A stretch of DNA of 63,445 bases from Dehalococcoidia bacterium (GTDB lineage Bacteria; Chloroflexota; Dehalococcoidia; DSTF01; WHTK01), in contig WHTK01000020.1 of NCBI GenBank assembly GCA_009377745.1, positions 1-63,445 on the forward strand, read 5' to 3'. Made by a program: the position numbers and the translations under genes. The stretch's first letter is position 1. Each line of letters starts with the position of its first letter. Positions 43,626 to 52,252 of this stretch are shown piece by piece. The notes below the pieces were generated by a model. It searched no databases. It was not told where the DNA came from and saw nothing but the letters and a program-made list of their open reading frames with translations.

Positions 43626-44189
43626 GTGTTTGACACGCCGCTGGGGAAGTTCGCTCTGGGGCTGGCCGCGCTGGCGGTCGTAGTAGTGCTGGCTACACAG
43701 GTGCTGCCGGGCCAGAATGAGGCGGCGCGGCTGGACGAGGACCAGTCGAGCGGGCTAACCGCGGGCAACGACGCGGTCGAGGGCGCCCTGCCGCTGGGAC
43801 AGACCTTCGTGCCGGCGGTGGCAGACTTCGCCGGCATAGACCTGGCCTTCGAGACGCTGCCGGAGAAGATCACCCTCCAGTTCCGCGAATGGCCCGACGG
43901 TCAGATCATCCTCCTCAGCGTGCACGAGAAGGCCGAGGGCAACCTGCCCTGCCGTACGCCGCACCAGAGCGGCCGCGGCGCCACCTGCCGCCTGGAATGG
44001 CACAAGAGCGTGACCCTGACGCCGGGCAGTAAGTACGGGATGCAGATCCTGGAATGGGAGCCGGGTCCGCGATTCTCGATCTGGAAGTCCCGCAATGACT
44101 ACGCGCAGGGCTGCCTGATCGTCGCGGGGACAGAGCAGTGCTCAGCCGGCGACCTCTACTTCCGCACCTACACCCGCGAGTCTCCCTGA
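43626..44189 (+). CDS. Hypothetical membrane-anchored protein
   Basis: 187 residues. One N-terminal hydrophobic segment (KFALGLAALAVVVVLATQVL) precedes a soluble part with four Cys (CRTPHQ, ATCRLEW, QGCLIV, QCSAG) that may form disulfides outside the cell. GTG start at 43626. No family recognised. The SRPBCC gene follows 7 nt later, so they are probably co-transcribed. Confidence 0.6.
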   Translation: MFDTPLGKFALGLAALAVVVVLATQVLPGQNEAARLDEDQSSGLTAGNDAVEGALPLGQTFVPAVADFAGIDLAFETLPEKITLQFREWPDGQIILLSVHEKAEGNLPCRTPHQSGRGATCRLEWHKSVTLTPGSKYGMQILEWEPGPRFSIWKSRNDYAQGCLIVAGTEQCSAGDLYFRTYTRESP

Positions 44190-44196
44190 GCCTGTC

Positions 44197-44583
44197 ATGA
44201 CGGCGATTGAGAAGGCCTTCGCGATCAATGCCGAGCCGGACGTGATCTGGGACGCGCTCTGGGCGGAGCTATCGCAGGGCGAAGCGGCGCGCTTCGCCGT
44301 CGAAAGCTCTCATCGCCCCCAATCCCTGGCCATCGATGTCGATATGGGCGGCATCCCCTCGCGGATCAGCTACCGGATCACGCCCCGCGAAGGCTTCAGC
44401 GAGGTCTCGGCGACGCTGGAGCCGCGGGGCACGCGCTTCTTCTGGCTCCAGTTCCTCACCTTCGGCAAGCTGCGCACCCAGTACGAGATGGTCCTCGTCC
44501 AGGGCCTCGCCAACCTCAAAGCGGCAATCGAAGGCCCAGAGGAAGAGATTGAAGCTGAAAAGGACGATTCCCCAACGCCTTGA
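44197..44583 (+). CDS. SRPBCC-family protein
   Basis: 128 residues, EKAFAINAEPDVIWDALWAEL at the start and a C-terminal helix (VLVQGLANLKAAIEG), as in polyketide cyclase/START-like hydrophobic-ligand-binding proteins. Ligand unknown. The promoter of the next transcription unit overlaps its stop codon. Confidence 0.75.
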   Translation: MTAIEKAFAINAEPDVIWDALWAELSQGEAARFAVESSHRPQSLAIDVDMGGIPSRISYRITPREGFSEVSATLEPRGTRFFWLQFLTFGKLRTQYEMVLVQGLANLKAAIEGPEEEIEAEKDDSPTP

Positions 44584-44607
44584 CTGATCGCTGGAAAGCA
44601 TTACGAT
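44580..44607 (+). promoter_or_regulatory. Promoter for the second attenuated methyltransferase gene
   Basis: TTGACT (44580-44585), 16-nt spacer, TACGAT (44602-44607), overlapping the stop of the SRPBCC gene. Confidence 0.5.
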
Positions 44608-44641
44608 AGGGCCGAGACTGCAAAAGGAGGGATCTGGCGCA

Positions 44642-44698
44642 ATGACAGGACGACAGCCGAACCAGCCATCGTCATGTTCCCAGAGGGTTAGGCGCTAA
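44642..44698 (+). CDS. Leader peptide (18 codons) upstream of the methyltransferase
   Basis: The ATG at 44642 follows a strong SD (AGGAGG, 44625-44630). The peptide is MTGRQPNQPSSCSQRVRR and ends in two Arg codons. The TAA is within the hairpin GGCGC(44691)/GCGCC(44703). The terminator hairpin begins 26 nt after the stop, the same distance as in the 8 kb operon. The RVRR end recalls Arg-rich stalling leaders of resistance genes, but that is only an analogy. Confidence 0.5.
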   Translation: MTGRQPNQPSSCSQRVRR

Positions 44699-44724
44699 GA
44701 GAGCGCCATCGGCAGAATCTACAT

Positions 44725-44744
44725 GCCGCCTTCGGGCGGCTTTT
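44725..44744 (+). terminator. Attenuator terminator before the methyltransferase
   Basis: GCCGCC-ttcg-GGCGGC then TTTT. A competing stem CGGCA(44710)/TGCCG(44724) uses part of its 5' arm and could act as antiterminator. It ends 22 nt before the TTG start. Confidence 0.75.
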
Positions 44745-44762
44745 CTATTGAGGAGCACTGAA

Positions 44763-45524
44763 TTGGAACAGAACATCGCACGGCGAGCGCGGACAATCCC
44801 GTCGGTCTACGCGCGACAGGAATTCATGACGCCCGGGGTTGAGGAGACGCTGGCGCTGTTGGAGCAGCATTGCGGCGTGGGACCGAGCACGAGAATCCTT
44901 GAGGTTGCTTTCGGGAAGGGTGAGGCAGCCTGCCGGCTGGCGATGCGCCACGGCTGCCGCGTCATCGGCGTTGACGTCCATTCAGCCATCGAAGCGATAC
45001 GCCAGAAGACGGTTGACCGGCGCCTGGACGATCGAGTGAGCCTGGTCCGCGGCGATGGCGGCTGGCTGCCGGTGCGTGAAGCGAGCATCGACGGTTGTCT
45101 TTGCACCGGCGGTCCCAGCATCGGTGGCGGCATCGAGCGCTCCATGGCTGAGATGCATCGCGTCCTCAAGCCGGATGGCTGGGCGGTCGTCAGCGACTGG
45201 GTCTGGCGTAAGCGCCCTGTCCCTGCAGCCGCGCTGCCGCGATGGGTTACTGACGACGAGCCGTTTACTCTCCTGGACGAGTACGCCGCCGCAGTACGCC
45301 GGGCCGGCTTTGAGCTGATTCTAGCCCAGTGCTTACCCAGCTACGTCTGGGAAGGCTATTACGGCCCCATGCTCCAGGAAATGGCATCATGGCGGACTAG
45401 CGGCGATCCCGAGCTTGAAGCCAGGTTCGAGCGCAGTTGGGACAACGAGCCTCGAACCTTCTATGAAGGCCTCGGCCGTGAATACTGGGGCTACGGTGTC
45501 TTCATCGGCCGAAAGGTCACATAA
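44763..45524 (+). CDS. Class I SAM-dependent methyltransferase under attenuation
   Basis: About 253 residues. Motif I is ILEVAFGKGEAA, followed by VIGVDVHSAIE, a glycine-rich CTGGPSIGGGIE loop and HRVLKPDGWAVVSDW. The TTG at 44763 is chosen because the SD GAGGAG (44750-44755) is 7 nt before it; an upstream in-frame TTG at 44748 lies on that SD. Substrate unknown; the attenuator suggests induction by a small molecule. Confidence 0.83.
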   Translation: MEQNIARRARTIPSVYARQEFMTPGVEETLALLEQHCGVGPSTRILEVAFGKGEAACRLAMRHGCRVIGVDVHSAIEAIRQKTVDRRLDDRVSLVRGDGGWLPVREASIDGCLCTGGPSIGGGIERSMAEMHRVLKPDGWAVVSDWVWRKRPVPAAALPRWVTDDEPFTLLDEYAAAVRRAGFELILAQCLPSYVWEGYYGPMLQEMASWRTSGDPELEARFERSWDNEPRTFYEGLGREYWGYGVFIGRKVT

Positions 45525-45533
45525 CTCCAGCGT

Positions 45534-45890
45534 CTAATTCGGCTGGAACAGCTCCACCGCGTTGCCGGAGGGGTCCTCAACCAGGACTTGCTTACCGCCG
45601 TTACCCTGGATGATCTCGCTGCGGAAGCCGGCGCCGGCCTGCCTCAGCTTCGCGACCACCGCCTCGATGTCCTCAACCTCGATCTGAAACCGGTTCCAGC
45701 CTCCCGGCTCCGGGCTGAGCTGGCCGGCGCCACCGGCTCCAGGATGGTTGAGCAGCAGTCGCAGGTCGCCTAACGAGAGGGCGGCGAAGCCGGGCGCCGG
45801 ATGCATATCAACCTTGAAGCCGAGGAGGTCTGTGTAGAACGGGATGGCCGCGTCGACGTTAGAGACAATGTAGCGGACTGAGACTGGCAT
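45534..45890 (-). CDS. VOC/glyoxalase-fold protein
   Basis: 118 residues in the two-module pattern: VRYIVSNVDAAIPFYTDLLGF at the N-terminus and VEDPSGNAVELFQ at the C-terminus. It may be a lyase, a resistance binding protein or an unassigned metal-dependent enzyme. It begins 9 nt after the stop of the SHMT-like gene on the same strand. Confidence 0.85.
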   Translation of the reverse strand: MPVSVRYIVSNVDAAIPFYTDLLGFKVDMHPAPGFAALSLGDLRLLLNHPGAGGAGQLSPEPGGWNRFQIEVEDIEAVVAKLRQAGAGFRSEIIQGNGGKQVLVEDPSGNAVELFQPN

Positions 45891-45899
45891 AGGTGCCTC

Positions 45900-47192
45900 C
45901 TACGTGTACTGAAGCTCCGGGAAGGCGGCGCGGAGGGCGGCGATGTCAGGCTTGACGTTACTGCCCTTGATCGCGCCGGCCAGCAGCTCCGCCAGGCGCC
46001 TCATCTCGGTTTCGGCCATGCCGTAGCGCGTCATCTCCTGCACGCCGATGCGCAGGCCGGAGGGGTTGCGCGCGTCCTTGTCGTTCGGCAGCAGGTTGTA
46101 GTTGACGATGACGTCGTTGTCCTCCAACCGCTGGGCCACCGCGACGCCGCCTCCGTAGGCCGCGACGTTGACGGCGATCTGGTGGCTCTTCGTATAGCCG
46201 AAGTCCTTGGCTTCGACGCTGACGCCCGCCTCATCCAGGGCTTTGCCGAGCGCCTGGGCGTTCTTGACGATCTGGCCCGCATAGGCCGCGGCGTGCTGCT
46301 TCATCTCCCGGATGGCGACGAGCAGCGCCGGCAGCGTGTGCAGGTGATGGTTGCTGGAGGAGCCGGGGAAGACGCCTCGGTCGGCGGCGGGCCAATACTT
46401 CGCCTCGTCTTCCGCCGAGAGGTCGGAGACGATGACGCCGCGCTGGGGGCCGGGGAAGGTCTTGTGGGTGCTGGCCGTAACCCAGGTCGCTCCCTCGCGC
46501 CACGGGTCCTGGAACTGCCCGCCGCTGATCAGGCCGAAGACGTGCGCCGCATCGAAGAGGACGGGGATGTCCTTGGCGCGGCAGACCTCCGACAGCTCGC
46601 GCAGCGGCTCCGGGAAGAGGAACAGGCTCTTGCCGAGGACGATCATCCGCGGCGAGACCTCCTCAATCAGGTCGATGCTCTTCTGCACGTCGAGGTGATA
46701 CATATCCTCAGCCAGGGGGAAGAAGTGCAGCGGGATGTGGTTCTTGGCGTCCAGGCTGAGCGAGGCGCCCCGGTTCTGGATGCGCCGCCCAAACACGCCG
46801 ACGGTGTTGTGGCTGATGTGCCCCCCGGCCGGCGTCGAGTTGACGATCACCGTATCGCCGCCGCGCAAAAAGCCCAGGGCGATAGCGGTGTTGGCCGCGT
46901 TGCCGCTGATCGGCCGGACGTCCGCCTGACGCGCCTTCGTCAGCGCCAGCAACTCATCCCGCGCCATGGTCTCGATCTGGTCGATGTAGCGGGTGCCCTG
47001 GTAGTAGCGGAGGACCTCGCCGTCCTTGTTGGGGTGGCCCTCTGCGTAGCGGGCCATGAAGTCGGAGTTCTGCAGCTCGCGGACGGCCTTGCTCTGGGCG
47101 TTCTCGGAGGCGATGAGGTTGATCGTGCCGCGGCCGCGCCACTGCTCCTGGGCTTCGACGATGGCGCGGACGTCTTCAATGTTGACGGGCAT
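45900..47192 (-). CDS. Serine hydroxymethyltransferase-like PLP enzyme
   Basis: 430 residues, fold type I. The PLP lysine is Lys244 in STHKTFPGPQRG, and Asp214 (LFDAAHVFGL) pairs with the pyridine nitrogen. The N-terminal INLIASEN and YAEGHP blocks are SHMT-like. The lysine motif differs from the canonical TTTHKTLRGPRGG, so it may be a specialised SHMT or related aldolase rather than the housekeeping GlyA. ATG at 47192 after SD TGAGGAGAG; an upstream in-frame ATG looks non-conserved. Confidence 0.82.
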   Translation of the reverse strand: MPVNIEDVRAIVEAQEQWRGRGTINLIASENAQSKAVRELQNSDFMARYAEGHPNKDGEVLRYYQGTRYIDQIETMARDELLALTKARQADVRPISGNAANTAIALGFLRGGDTVIVNSTPAGGHISHNTVGVFGRRIQNRGASLSLDAKNHIPLHFFPLAEDMYHLDVQKSIDLIEEVSPRMIVLGKSLFLFPEPLRELSEVCRAKDIPVLFDAAHVFGLISGGQFQDPWREGATWVTASTHKTFPGPQRGVIVSDLSAEDEAKYWPAADRGVFPGSSSNHHLHTLPALLVAIREMKQHAAAYAGQIVKNAQALGKALDEAGVSVEAKDFGYTKSHQIAVNVAAYGGGVAVAQRLEDNDVIVNYNLLPNDKDARNPSGLRIGVQEMTRYGMAETEMRRLAELLAGAIKGSNVKPDIAALRAAFPELQYT

Positions 47193-47500
47193 TAAGTCTC
47201 TCCTCAGGGCGTTTCGCGGTCTCGCCGGGTGTGGTGAAACTCTAGCGCTTTCGCCGGTTGGGCGCACTGAGGGGGACACCTCACCCTCGATGAGTCCAGG
47301 GCCCGCTCCCCTCTCCGTCCCGCGAGGGATCGGTCTGGAACTCCAGGTTGGCGGAGCAGGCGCCTCCTATGTGCCGTGTTCGCCGTGGATGGCAATAAGA
47401 AGGCGATGAATTACGCCCGCTCTGTAATGTTTTCTCCCGGTGCCATGATTAAGGCTGATTCAATACTCGGTGGAGCTCTGGCTCTGCATGGAGGCAAAGA
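47193..47500. other. Intergenic region, no gene seen
   Basis: Divergent upstream region of the SHMT-like gene and the membrane protein gene. It contains GC-rich short inverted stretches but nothing I can assign as riboswitch, promoter or repeat with confidence. Confidence 0.4.
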
Positions 47501-48265
47501 TTGAGAAATGGAGTTCTGGACAGGGTTGAGCCAAGGACAGACAAGAGGGACGGGGATGGATGGGACGGACGGCGGTCAACTGGTACGGGGACTGCCATTG
47601 AGGTACATCCGGCGCCGGTCTTTCTGGTCCTGGTTGGCGTTTCGATCTTGCTTGCCACGGCGGACCTGGTTAGCTATGCGCTGAACGGTGTCATCGGCTC
47701 AGACCAGGTGCGGCGGGTGCTGGACGTCGACGAAGAGAGCAGCATCCCGACCTGGTTCTCATCGGCGCAGCTGTTGCTGGCCTCTGCATTGCTCTTCCTC
47801 GTCGCTTTCATCAAGTCGCGGACTGGAGAGCGTTACACGGGTCATTGCCTGGTGTTGGGCCTGATCTTTATGGGCCTCTCGATCGACGAGATGGTCAGCA
47901 TCCACGAGCAGGCGACTCTGGCGCTGAACTTCGAGATTCGCGGCCTCAATGGCGCGTCCTGGATCGCAATTGGCGTGCCGCTGGTGCTGGCGGTTGCGCT
48001 GGCTTACCGCGGCTTCGTAATGGACCTGCCGCAGCGAAGCCGGCTGCTGCTGGTCCTGGCTGCGGGCACCTTCGTGGGCGGGGCCATCGGCGTCGAGATG
48101 CTGGACGCGATAACTCAGGCTGCGTATTTGGAGCTTAGCGTCACGCATACGCTGGTCGTCGCGACGGAGGAGTCGCTGGAGCGGCTGGGGATCGCCATCT
48201 TCATCTTCTGGCTGCTGAGCTACATCCGGGACGAGCTCGGCGTCAACAGGGTGCGGCTGGGGTAG
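47501..48265 (+). CDS. Hypothetical polytopic membrane protein
   Basis: 254 residues with about six hydrophobic helices (PAPVFLVLVGVSILLATADL, SAQLLLASALLFLVAFI and others) and a conserved-looking IDEMVSIHEQA acidic segment between helices. TTG start at 47501 with GGAGG 6 nt before it. No family recognised. Confidence 0.65.
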   Translation: MRNGVLDRVEPRTDKRDGDGWDGRRSTGTGTAIEVHPAPVFLVLVGVSILLATADLVSYALNGVIGSDQVRRVLDVDEESSIPTWFSSAQLLLASALLFLVAFIKSRTGERYTGHCLVLGLIFMGLSIDEMVSIHEQATLALNFEIRGLNGASWIAIGVPLVLAVALAYRGFVMDLPQRSRLLLVLAAGTFVGGAIGVEMLDAITQAAYLELSVTHTLVVATEESLERLGIAIFIFWLLSYIRDELGVNRVRLG

Positions 48266-48288
48266 CGGCTATTTACTAGGGAATTGAT

Positions 48289-48540
48289 TTAGCCATCAGC
48301 AGGGTCGCGGCTGCCGCGAAGCAACGCGATCAGGCTGACGGCGGAGACGATGGCCCATACGCCCTCCAGCAGGAGGAAGCCCCATAGCTCCTCGATGTAA
48401 GCCAGCACGGCCAGCACAGCCGAGCCGATCAGGTTCAAGACGAGGTAGACGATGGAGTGCTGGCTCAGGAGGCGGAGCTGGCCCAGGGCGAAGGCAATAA
48501 GGATCGCCAGGGCGCCAAGGATCTGAAGTAGCTGCAGCAA
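48289..48540 (-). CDS. Small membrane protein (CBU_0592-like)
   Basis: 83 residues with three hydrophobic helices (LLQILGALAILIAFALG, IVYLVLNLIGSAVLAVLAYI, GFLLLEGVWAIVSAVSLIAL). This compact layout, with YLVLNLIGS and LLEGVWAIVS blocks, matches the CBU_0592 family of unknown function. Divergent from pyrR. Confidence 0.7.
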   Translation of the reverse strand: MLQLLQILGALAILIAFALGQLRLLSQHSIVYLVLNLIGSAVLAVLAYIEELWGFLLLEGVWAIVSAVSLIALLRGSRDPADG

Positions 48541-48596
48541 GAGGACCTCCGCCCTTGGCCACCCGCCCGGGCGCTGCTATACTAACCGAGACCTGA

Positions 48597-48776
48597 CCTT
48601 TAAGACCGGTCCCGTGAGGCCGGAAAGGGAATCGTTAGTGCAGTATCCCGCGCTGAAGCATAGCCATGTAACCCGCCTGGGCCTCCGCATTGGGAGGCCA
48701 TTTTTCTGCCCGGCGGGCCGTCTCGATGCCGTAAGCGACTATCGCTTACGGACGGTAGCCCTGCCGGCCCAGGCGG
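48597..48776 (+). promoter_or_regulatory. PyrR-binding attenuator of the pyrimidine operon
   Basis: The PyrR-type hairpin has CCTTT(48597)/AAAGG(48624) as lower stem, CCGG(48606)/CCGG(48620) as upper stem and loop TCCCGTGAGG, matching the known PyrR loop consensus. The terminator GGCCTCC(48680)/GGAGGCC(48693) with TTTTT follows. In addition CGCCTGGGCC (48675-48684) is complementary to GGCCCAGGCG (48767-48776), which overlaps the pyrR SD region. Confidence 0.8.
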
Positions 48777-48782
48777 CGCCTG

Positions 48783-49349
48783 ATGTCTGAGCGAGTCCTG
48801 ATGACGGCCGAAGACGTGCGCCGCGCCATCGTCCGGATTGCGCATGAGATCGTCGAGTCGCACCGCGGTAGCCACGATCTGGTCCTGATCGGCATGCGGA
48901 CGCGGGGCGTGCCCCTGGCCCGTCGCCTCGCCGCCGCTATCGAGCAGATCGAGGGCGGCGCCTTGCCGGTCGGCAGCCTCGATATCGGCCTCTACCGGGA
49001 CGATCTTTCAGTCCGCGGGACGGCGGTGCAGATCGCGCCGAGCGAGATGCCCACGGACATCAAGGGCAAGCGCGTCGTCCTCGTAGACGACGTGCTCTTC
49101 ACCGGACGCTCCGTGCGCGCCGCCATGGAGGCAATCCTCGACCTGGGCCGGCCGCGGCGGATCCAGCTGGCGGTGCTGGTCGATAGAGGCCACCGCGAGC
49201 TGCCGATCCGGCCCGATTACGTGGGCAAGAACGTGCCCACGGCGCGCGGCGATGACGTCCGCGTGCACCTGAGCGAGACGGACGGCAGCGACGAGGTCGC
49301 GATTCTGCCGGAGCTGGAACAGACGAGCAAGCAGGAGGAGTTGTCATGA
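48783..49349 (+). CDS. pyrR: PyrR bifunctional regulator / uracil phosphoribosyltransferase
   Basis: A 188-residue PRTase-fold protein with the PRPP loop [17 protein letters not shown] and [20 protein letters not shown]-bound PyrR binds the leader RNA and favours termination. It is the first gene of the pyr operon, behind the attenuator it is expected to bind. Its stop overlaps the pyrB start (ATGA). Confidence 0.95.
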   Translation: MSERVLMTAEDVRRAIVRIAHEIVESHRGSHDLVLIGMRTRGVPLARRLAAAIEQIEGGALPVGSLDIGLYRDDLSVRGTAVQIAPSEMPTDIKGKRVVLVDDVLFTGRSVRAAMEAILDLGRPRRIQLAVLVDRGHRELPIRPDYVGKNVPTARGDDVRVHLSETDGSDEVAILPELEQTSKQEELS

Positions 49350-50359
49350 CCTCGCCCCTTCGAGAAGCCCGTTCGAGAGAAACCGCGATCCCCGTGCACC
49401 TGACAGAGCCCTCGGGAGCGCGGGAGTGGGACCGGCGCCACGTCCTCGACCTGGACGACTTCAGCGTCAGCGAGATTGAGCAGGTGCTGGAGACGGCGGA
49501 CGCCATGAAGGAGGTCCTGGCGCGTGATGTGCCGCGCGCCCCGGCCCTGCGCGGCACGACAATCGTGACCCTGTTCTACGAAGCCTCCACCCGCACCCGC
49601 GCCTCCTTCGAGCTGGCCGGCAAGGTGCTCGGCGCGGACGTGATCAACCTGACAGCCAGCGGCTCGAGCGTCGAGAAGGGCGAGTCCCTCATCGATACGG
49701 TGCGGACGCTGCGCGCCATCGGCGCCCACGTCCTGATCATGCGCCACCCCATGTCCGGCGCCCCCTACCTCGCGGCCTCGCACGGCGACGCGCGGGTCGT
49801 CAATGCCGGCGACGGCTGGCACGCCCATCCGACTCAGGGTCTGCTGGACCTCTACACGCTGCGCAACCACATCGGCAGCCTGGCAGGGAAGCGGGTCGTC
49901 ATCGTCGGCGACGTGACCCACAGCCGCGTCGCCCGCAGCGACATCTGGGGCCTCTCGAAGCTGGGCGCCGAGGTCGTCGTCTGCGGCCCACCCACGCTTC
50001 TGCCGGCTGAGTTGGGCCGCGACCACGAGGACGGGCTGCCCCTCGTTACCGTGGAGACAGACTTCGACAAGGCCGTGCAAGGCGCGGACGCGGTGATGAC
50101 ACTGCGATTGCAGCAGGAGCGGATGACGGGCGGCCTCCTGCCCAGCCTGCGCGAGTATTCGCGTCTCTACCAGGTGAACGAGGCGCGCATGGAGAAAGCC
50201 AGGCCGGGCGCGCCGGTGCTGCACCCGGGACCTATTAACGAGGGCGTGGAGATATCGGCGGCGGTGGCGCATGGGGCGCGGTCGCTTATCGAGGAGCAGG
50301 TAACGAACGGCGTCGCGGTGAGGATGGCGCTGCTGTATTTGATGCGAGGCCTGAAGTGA
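49346..50359 (+). CDS. pyrB: Aspartate carbamoyltransferase catalytic chain
   Basis: 337 residues. It joins carbamoyl phosphate and aspartate, the first committed step. Carbamoyl-phosphate loop STRTR at 81-85, [11 protein letters not shown], and the C-terminal [11 protein letters not shown] block are present. No regulatory pyrI is seen. Stop overlaps the GNAT gene start by 4 nt. Confidence 0.95.
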   Translation: MTSPLREARSRETAIPVHLTEPSGAREWDRRHVLDLDDFSVSEIEQVLETADAMKEVLARDVPRAPALRGTTIVTLFYEASTRTRASFELAGKVLGADVINLTASGSSVEKGESLIDTVRTLRAIGAHVLIMRHPMSGAPYLAASHGDARVVNAGDGWHAHPTQGLLDLYTLRNHIGSLAGKRVVIVGDVTHSRVARSDIWGLSKLGAEVVVCGPPTLLPAELGRDHEDGLPLVTVETDFDKAVQGADAVMTLRLQQERMTGGLLPSLREYSRLYQVNEARMEKARPGAPVLHPGPINEGVEISAAVAHGARSLIEEQVTNGVAVRMALLYLMRGLK

Positions 50360-50898
50360 GTCCAACGGAGAAGGTTGACGGTGGGCGCGGCGCGACGAAC
50401 GGCATCTCAACACGGACGGCGGCAGCCAACGACGCGGCGCCGATCGCCATGCTGCTGACGGAGCTCAACGAAACCGTGGGCGTCAACGGCCTGCCCGCGC
50501 CGGAGTGCTACGCGCCGGAGCAGGCGCGGGTCAGCCCGGAGCAAGCCAGGCGGCGCATGGAGCGGATGCAGAGCGTCGAAACGGTGCTGATCGCCGAGGT
50601 GGACGGCGCCGCGGCCGGCTTCACGGCCCTGCGCATCGTCCCCTACCTGGACCAGGACGCGCCCTACGCCGAGATCACCCAGATGCACGTGCGGCCGGAG
50701 TTCCGCCGCCAGCGCGTCGGCGCGGCGCTGATCGAAGCGGCGGAGGCGATGGCGAAGGCGGCCGGGGCGACTTGCGTCCACATCATCACCGGCAATAACA
50801 ACGTCACGGCGCAAGACTTCTACGTCGCCGTCGGCTATGAGCAGGTCTGCTTCGAGTTCGAGAAGTTCTTCGAGATGGGAGATGCGCCTCATGCCTGA
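50356..50898 (+). CDS. GNAT acetyltransferase inside the pyr operon
   Basis: A 180-residue GNAT protein with an N-terminal extension. ITQMHVRPEFRRQRVGAALIEAAE is the acetyl-CoA loop, then a C-terminal YVAVGYEQVCFEFEKFF. Substrate unknown; no obvious link to pyrimidine synthesis. GTG start on the pyrB stop. Its composition matches the pyr genes, unlike the later insertions. Confidence 0.85.
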   Translation: MSPTEKVDGGRGATNGISTRTAAANDAAPIAMLLTELNETVGVNGLPAPECYAPEQARVSPEQARRRMERMQSVETVLIAEVDGAAAGFTALRIVPYLDQDAPYAEITQMHVRPEFRRQRVGAALIEAAEAMAKAAGATCVHIITGNNNVTAQDFYVAVGYEQVCFEFEKFFEMGDAPHA

Positions 50899-52252
50899 CC
50901 GGCTGCTGGTTCGCGGCGGACGGGTGATCGACCCTGGCAGCGGCGTCGACAGGCTGGCGGACGTGCTGGTCGAAGACGGACGCATCGGGGCGATTGACGC
51001 GGGCCTGGCTGCCGGCGGCGCGAAGGTCATCGAAGCCGGGGGGCTGGTCGTTGCGCCTGGCTTCATCGACCTGCACACGCACCTGCGCGAGCCCGGCTAC
51101 GAGTACAAGGAGACGATCGAGAGCGGCACCCGTGCCGCGGCCCGCGGCGGCTTCACGACGGTCTGCTGCATGCCGAACACCGACCCGGCCCTGGACAGCA
51201 AAGCCAGCGTCGATTACGTCCTGAGCCGCGCGGCGGAGAGCGGCGTCATCCGCGTCCTGCCCATCGGCTGCGTGACCAAGGGACGGGCCGGCAAGCTGCT
51301 GGCGGAGCTGGGCGAGCTGGCCGCCGCCGGCTGCATAGGGTTCAGCGACGACGGCTCGCCGGTCGCTGACGCGGCCATCATGCGCCGGGCCCTCGAGTAC
51401 GCTTCGACCTTCGGGCTGCCGGTCATCGACCACTGTGAGGACCCGCAGCTCGCGGGCGGCGTCATGCACGAGGGCTGGGTCTCGACCCGGCTGGGGCTCA
51501 AGGGCATCCCCGCCGCGTCAGAGGAGAGCGCAATCGCGCGGGACCTGGCGCTGGCCCGGCAAACCGGCGCCCACGTCCACATCGCCCATATCAGCACCGC
51601 CGGCGGCGTCGAGCTGGTGCGCCGGGCCAAAGCGGACGGGGCGCGTGTGACCTCGGAAGTGACGCCGCACCACCTCTCGCTCACCCACGAGGCCGTCATG
51701 CGACGAGAGGGCTTCGAGGCGCTGGCCTACGACACGAACGCCAAGATGTACCCGCCCCTGCGCCGCACTGAGGACGTCGAAGCCTGCATCGAGGGCCTGC
51801 GCGATGGCACGATCGACGCCATAGCCACGGACCACGCGCCCCACGCCGTCCAGGAGAAGCTCTGTGAGTTCGATGACGCGGCCTTCGGGATCGTCGGGCT
51901 GGAGACGGCCTTCGGGCTGGCAATGAGCGCGGTGCGAGTAACAAGTAACAAGCAACAAGTAACAAGCGGGACCGGGCTAACGCTGGAGCGCGTCATCGAA
52001 GCGCTGACCATCGGGCCGGTGCGCGCCCTTGCCCTGGACAGAAAGATCGAGGGACTTGGGACGCTGGCCGCGGGCTCCCCGGCCGATATCGTGCTGCTGG
52101 ACCCGGAGGGGGAATGGACGGTCGATCCCGCGGACTTCGCCTCGAAGGGCAAGAACACGCCCGTCGGCGGCCACCGCCTGCGTGGCCGCGTCATCGCGAC
52201 CATCTACGGCGGGTCGGTTGTTTACGAGACGAGCGGGGTGACGGCGGTATGA
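50891..52252 (+). CDS. pyrC: Dihydroorotase
   Basis: A 453-residue amidohydrolase, third step of pyrimidine synthesis. Metal ligands DLHTHLREPG, the carbamylated-Lys/His regions (IDHCEDPQ, HIAHISTAGG) and ATDHAPH are present. The ATG at 50891 follows GGAGAT and overlaps the GNAT stop. Residues SAVRVTSNKQQVTSGTG are an insertion encoded by the heptamer repeat at 51938-51966. Stop overlaps the next gene (ATGA). Confidence 0.94.
   Translation: MPDRLLVRGGRVIDPGSGVDRLADVLVEDGRIGAIDAGLAAGGAKVIEAGGLVVAPGFIDLHTHLREPGYEYKETIESGTRAAARGGFTTVCCMPNTDPALDSKASVDYVLSRAAESGVIRVLPIGCVTKGRAGKLLAELGELAAAGCIGFSDDGSPVADAAIMRRALEYASTFGLPVIDHCEDPQLAGGVMHEGWVSTRLGLKGIPAASEESAIARDLALARQTGAHVHIAHISTAGGVELVRRAKADGARVTSEVTPHHLSLTHEAVMRREGFEALAYDTNAKMYPPLRRTEDVEACIEGLRDGTIDAIATDHAPHAVQEKLCEFDDAAFGIVGLETAFGLAMSAVRVTSNKQQVTSGTGLTLERVIEALTIGPVRALALDRKIEGLGTLAAGSPADIVLLDPEGEWTVDPADFASKGKNTPVGGHRLRGRVIATIYGGSVVYETSGVTAV
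51938..51966 (+). repeat. Heptamer repeat inside pyrC
   Basis: GTAACAA, GTAACAA, GCAACAA, GTAACAA: four period-7 units within the coding frame near the C-terminal third of PyrC, ahead of the LTLERVIEAL block. Confidence 0.75.

Noticed and set aside
44600..44745. SAM or SAH riboswitch ahead of the methyltransferase
   Set aside because: No conserved SAM/SAH aptamer core is present; the short ORF with SD plus terminator explains the region better.
47193..47500. Possible glycine, folate or ZTP riboswitch ahead of the SHMT-like gene
   Set aside because: The minus-strand leader has GC-rich short pairings but none of the conserved cores could be placed in order.
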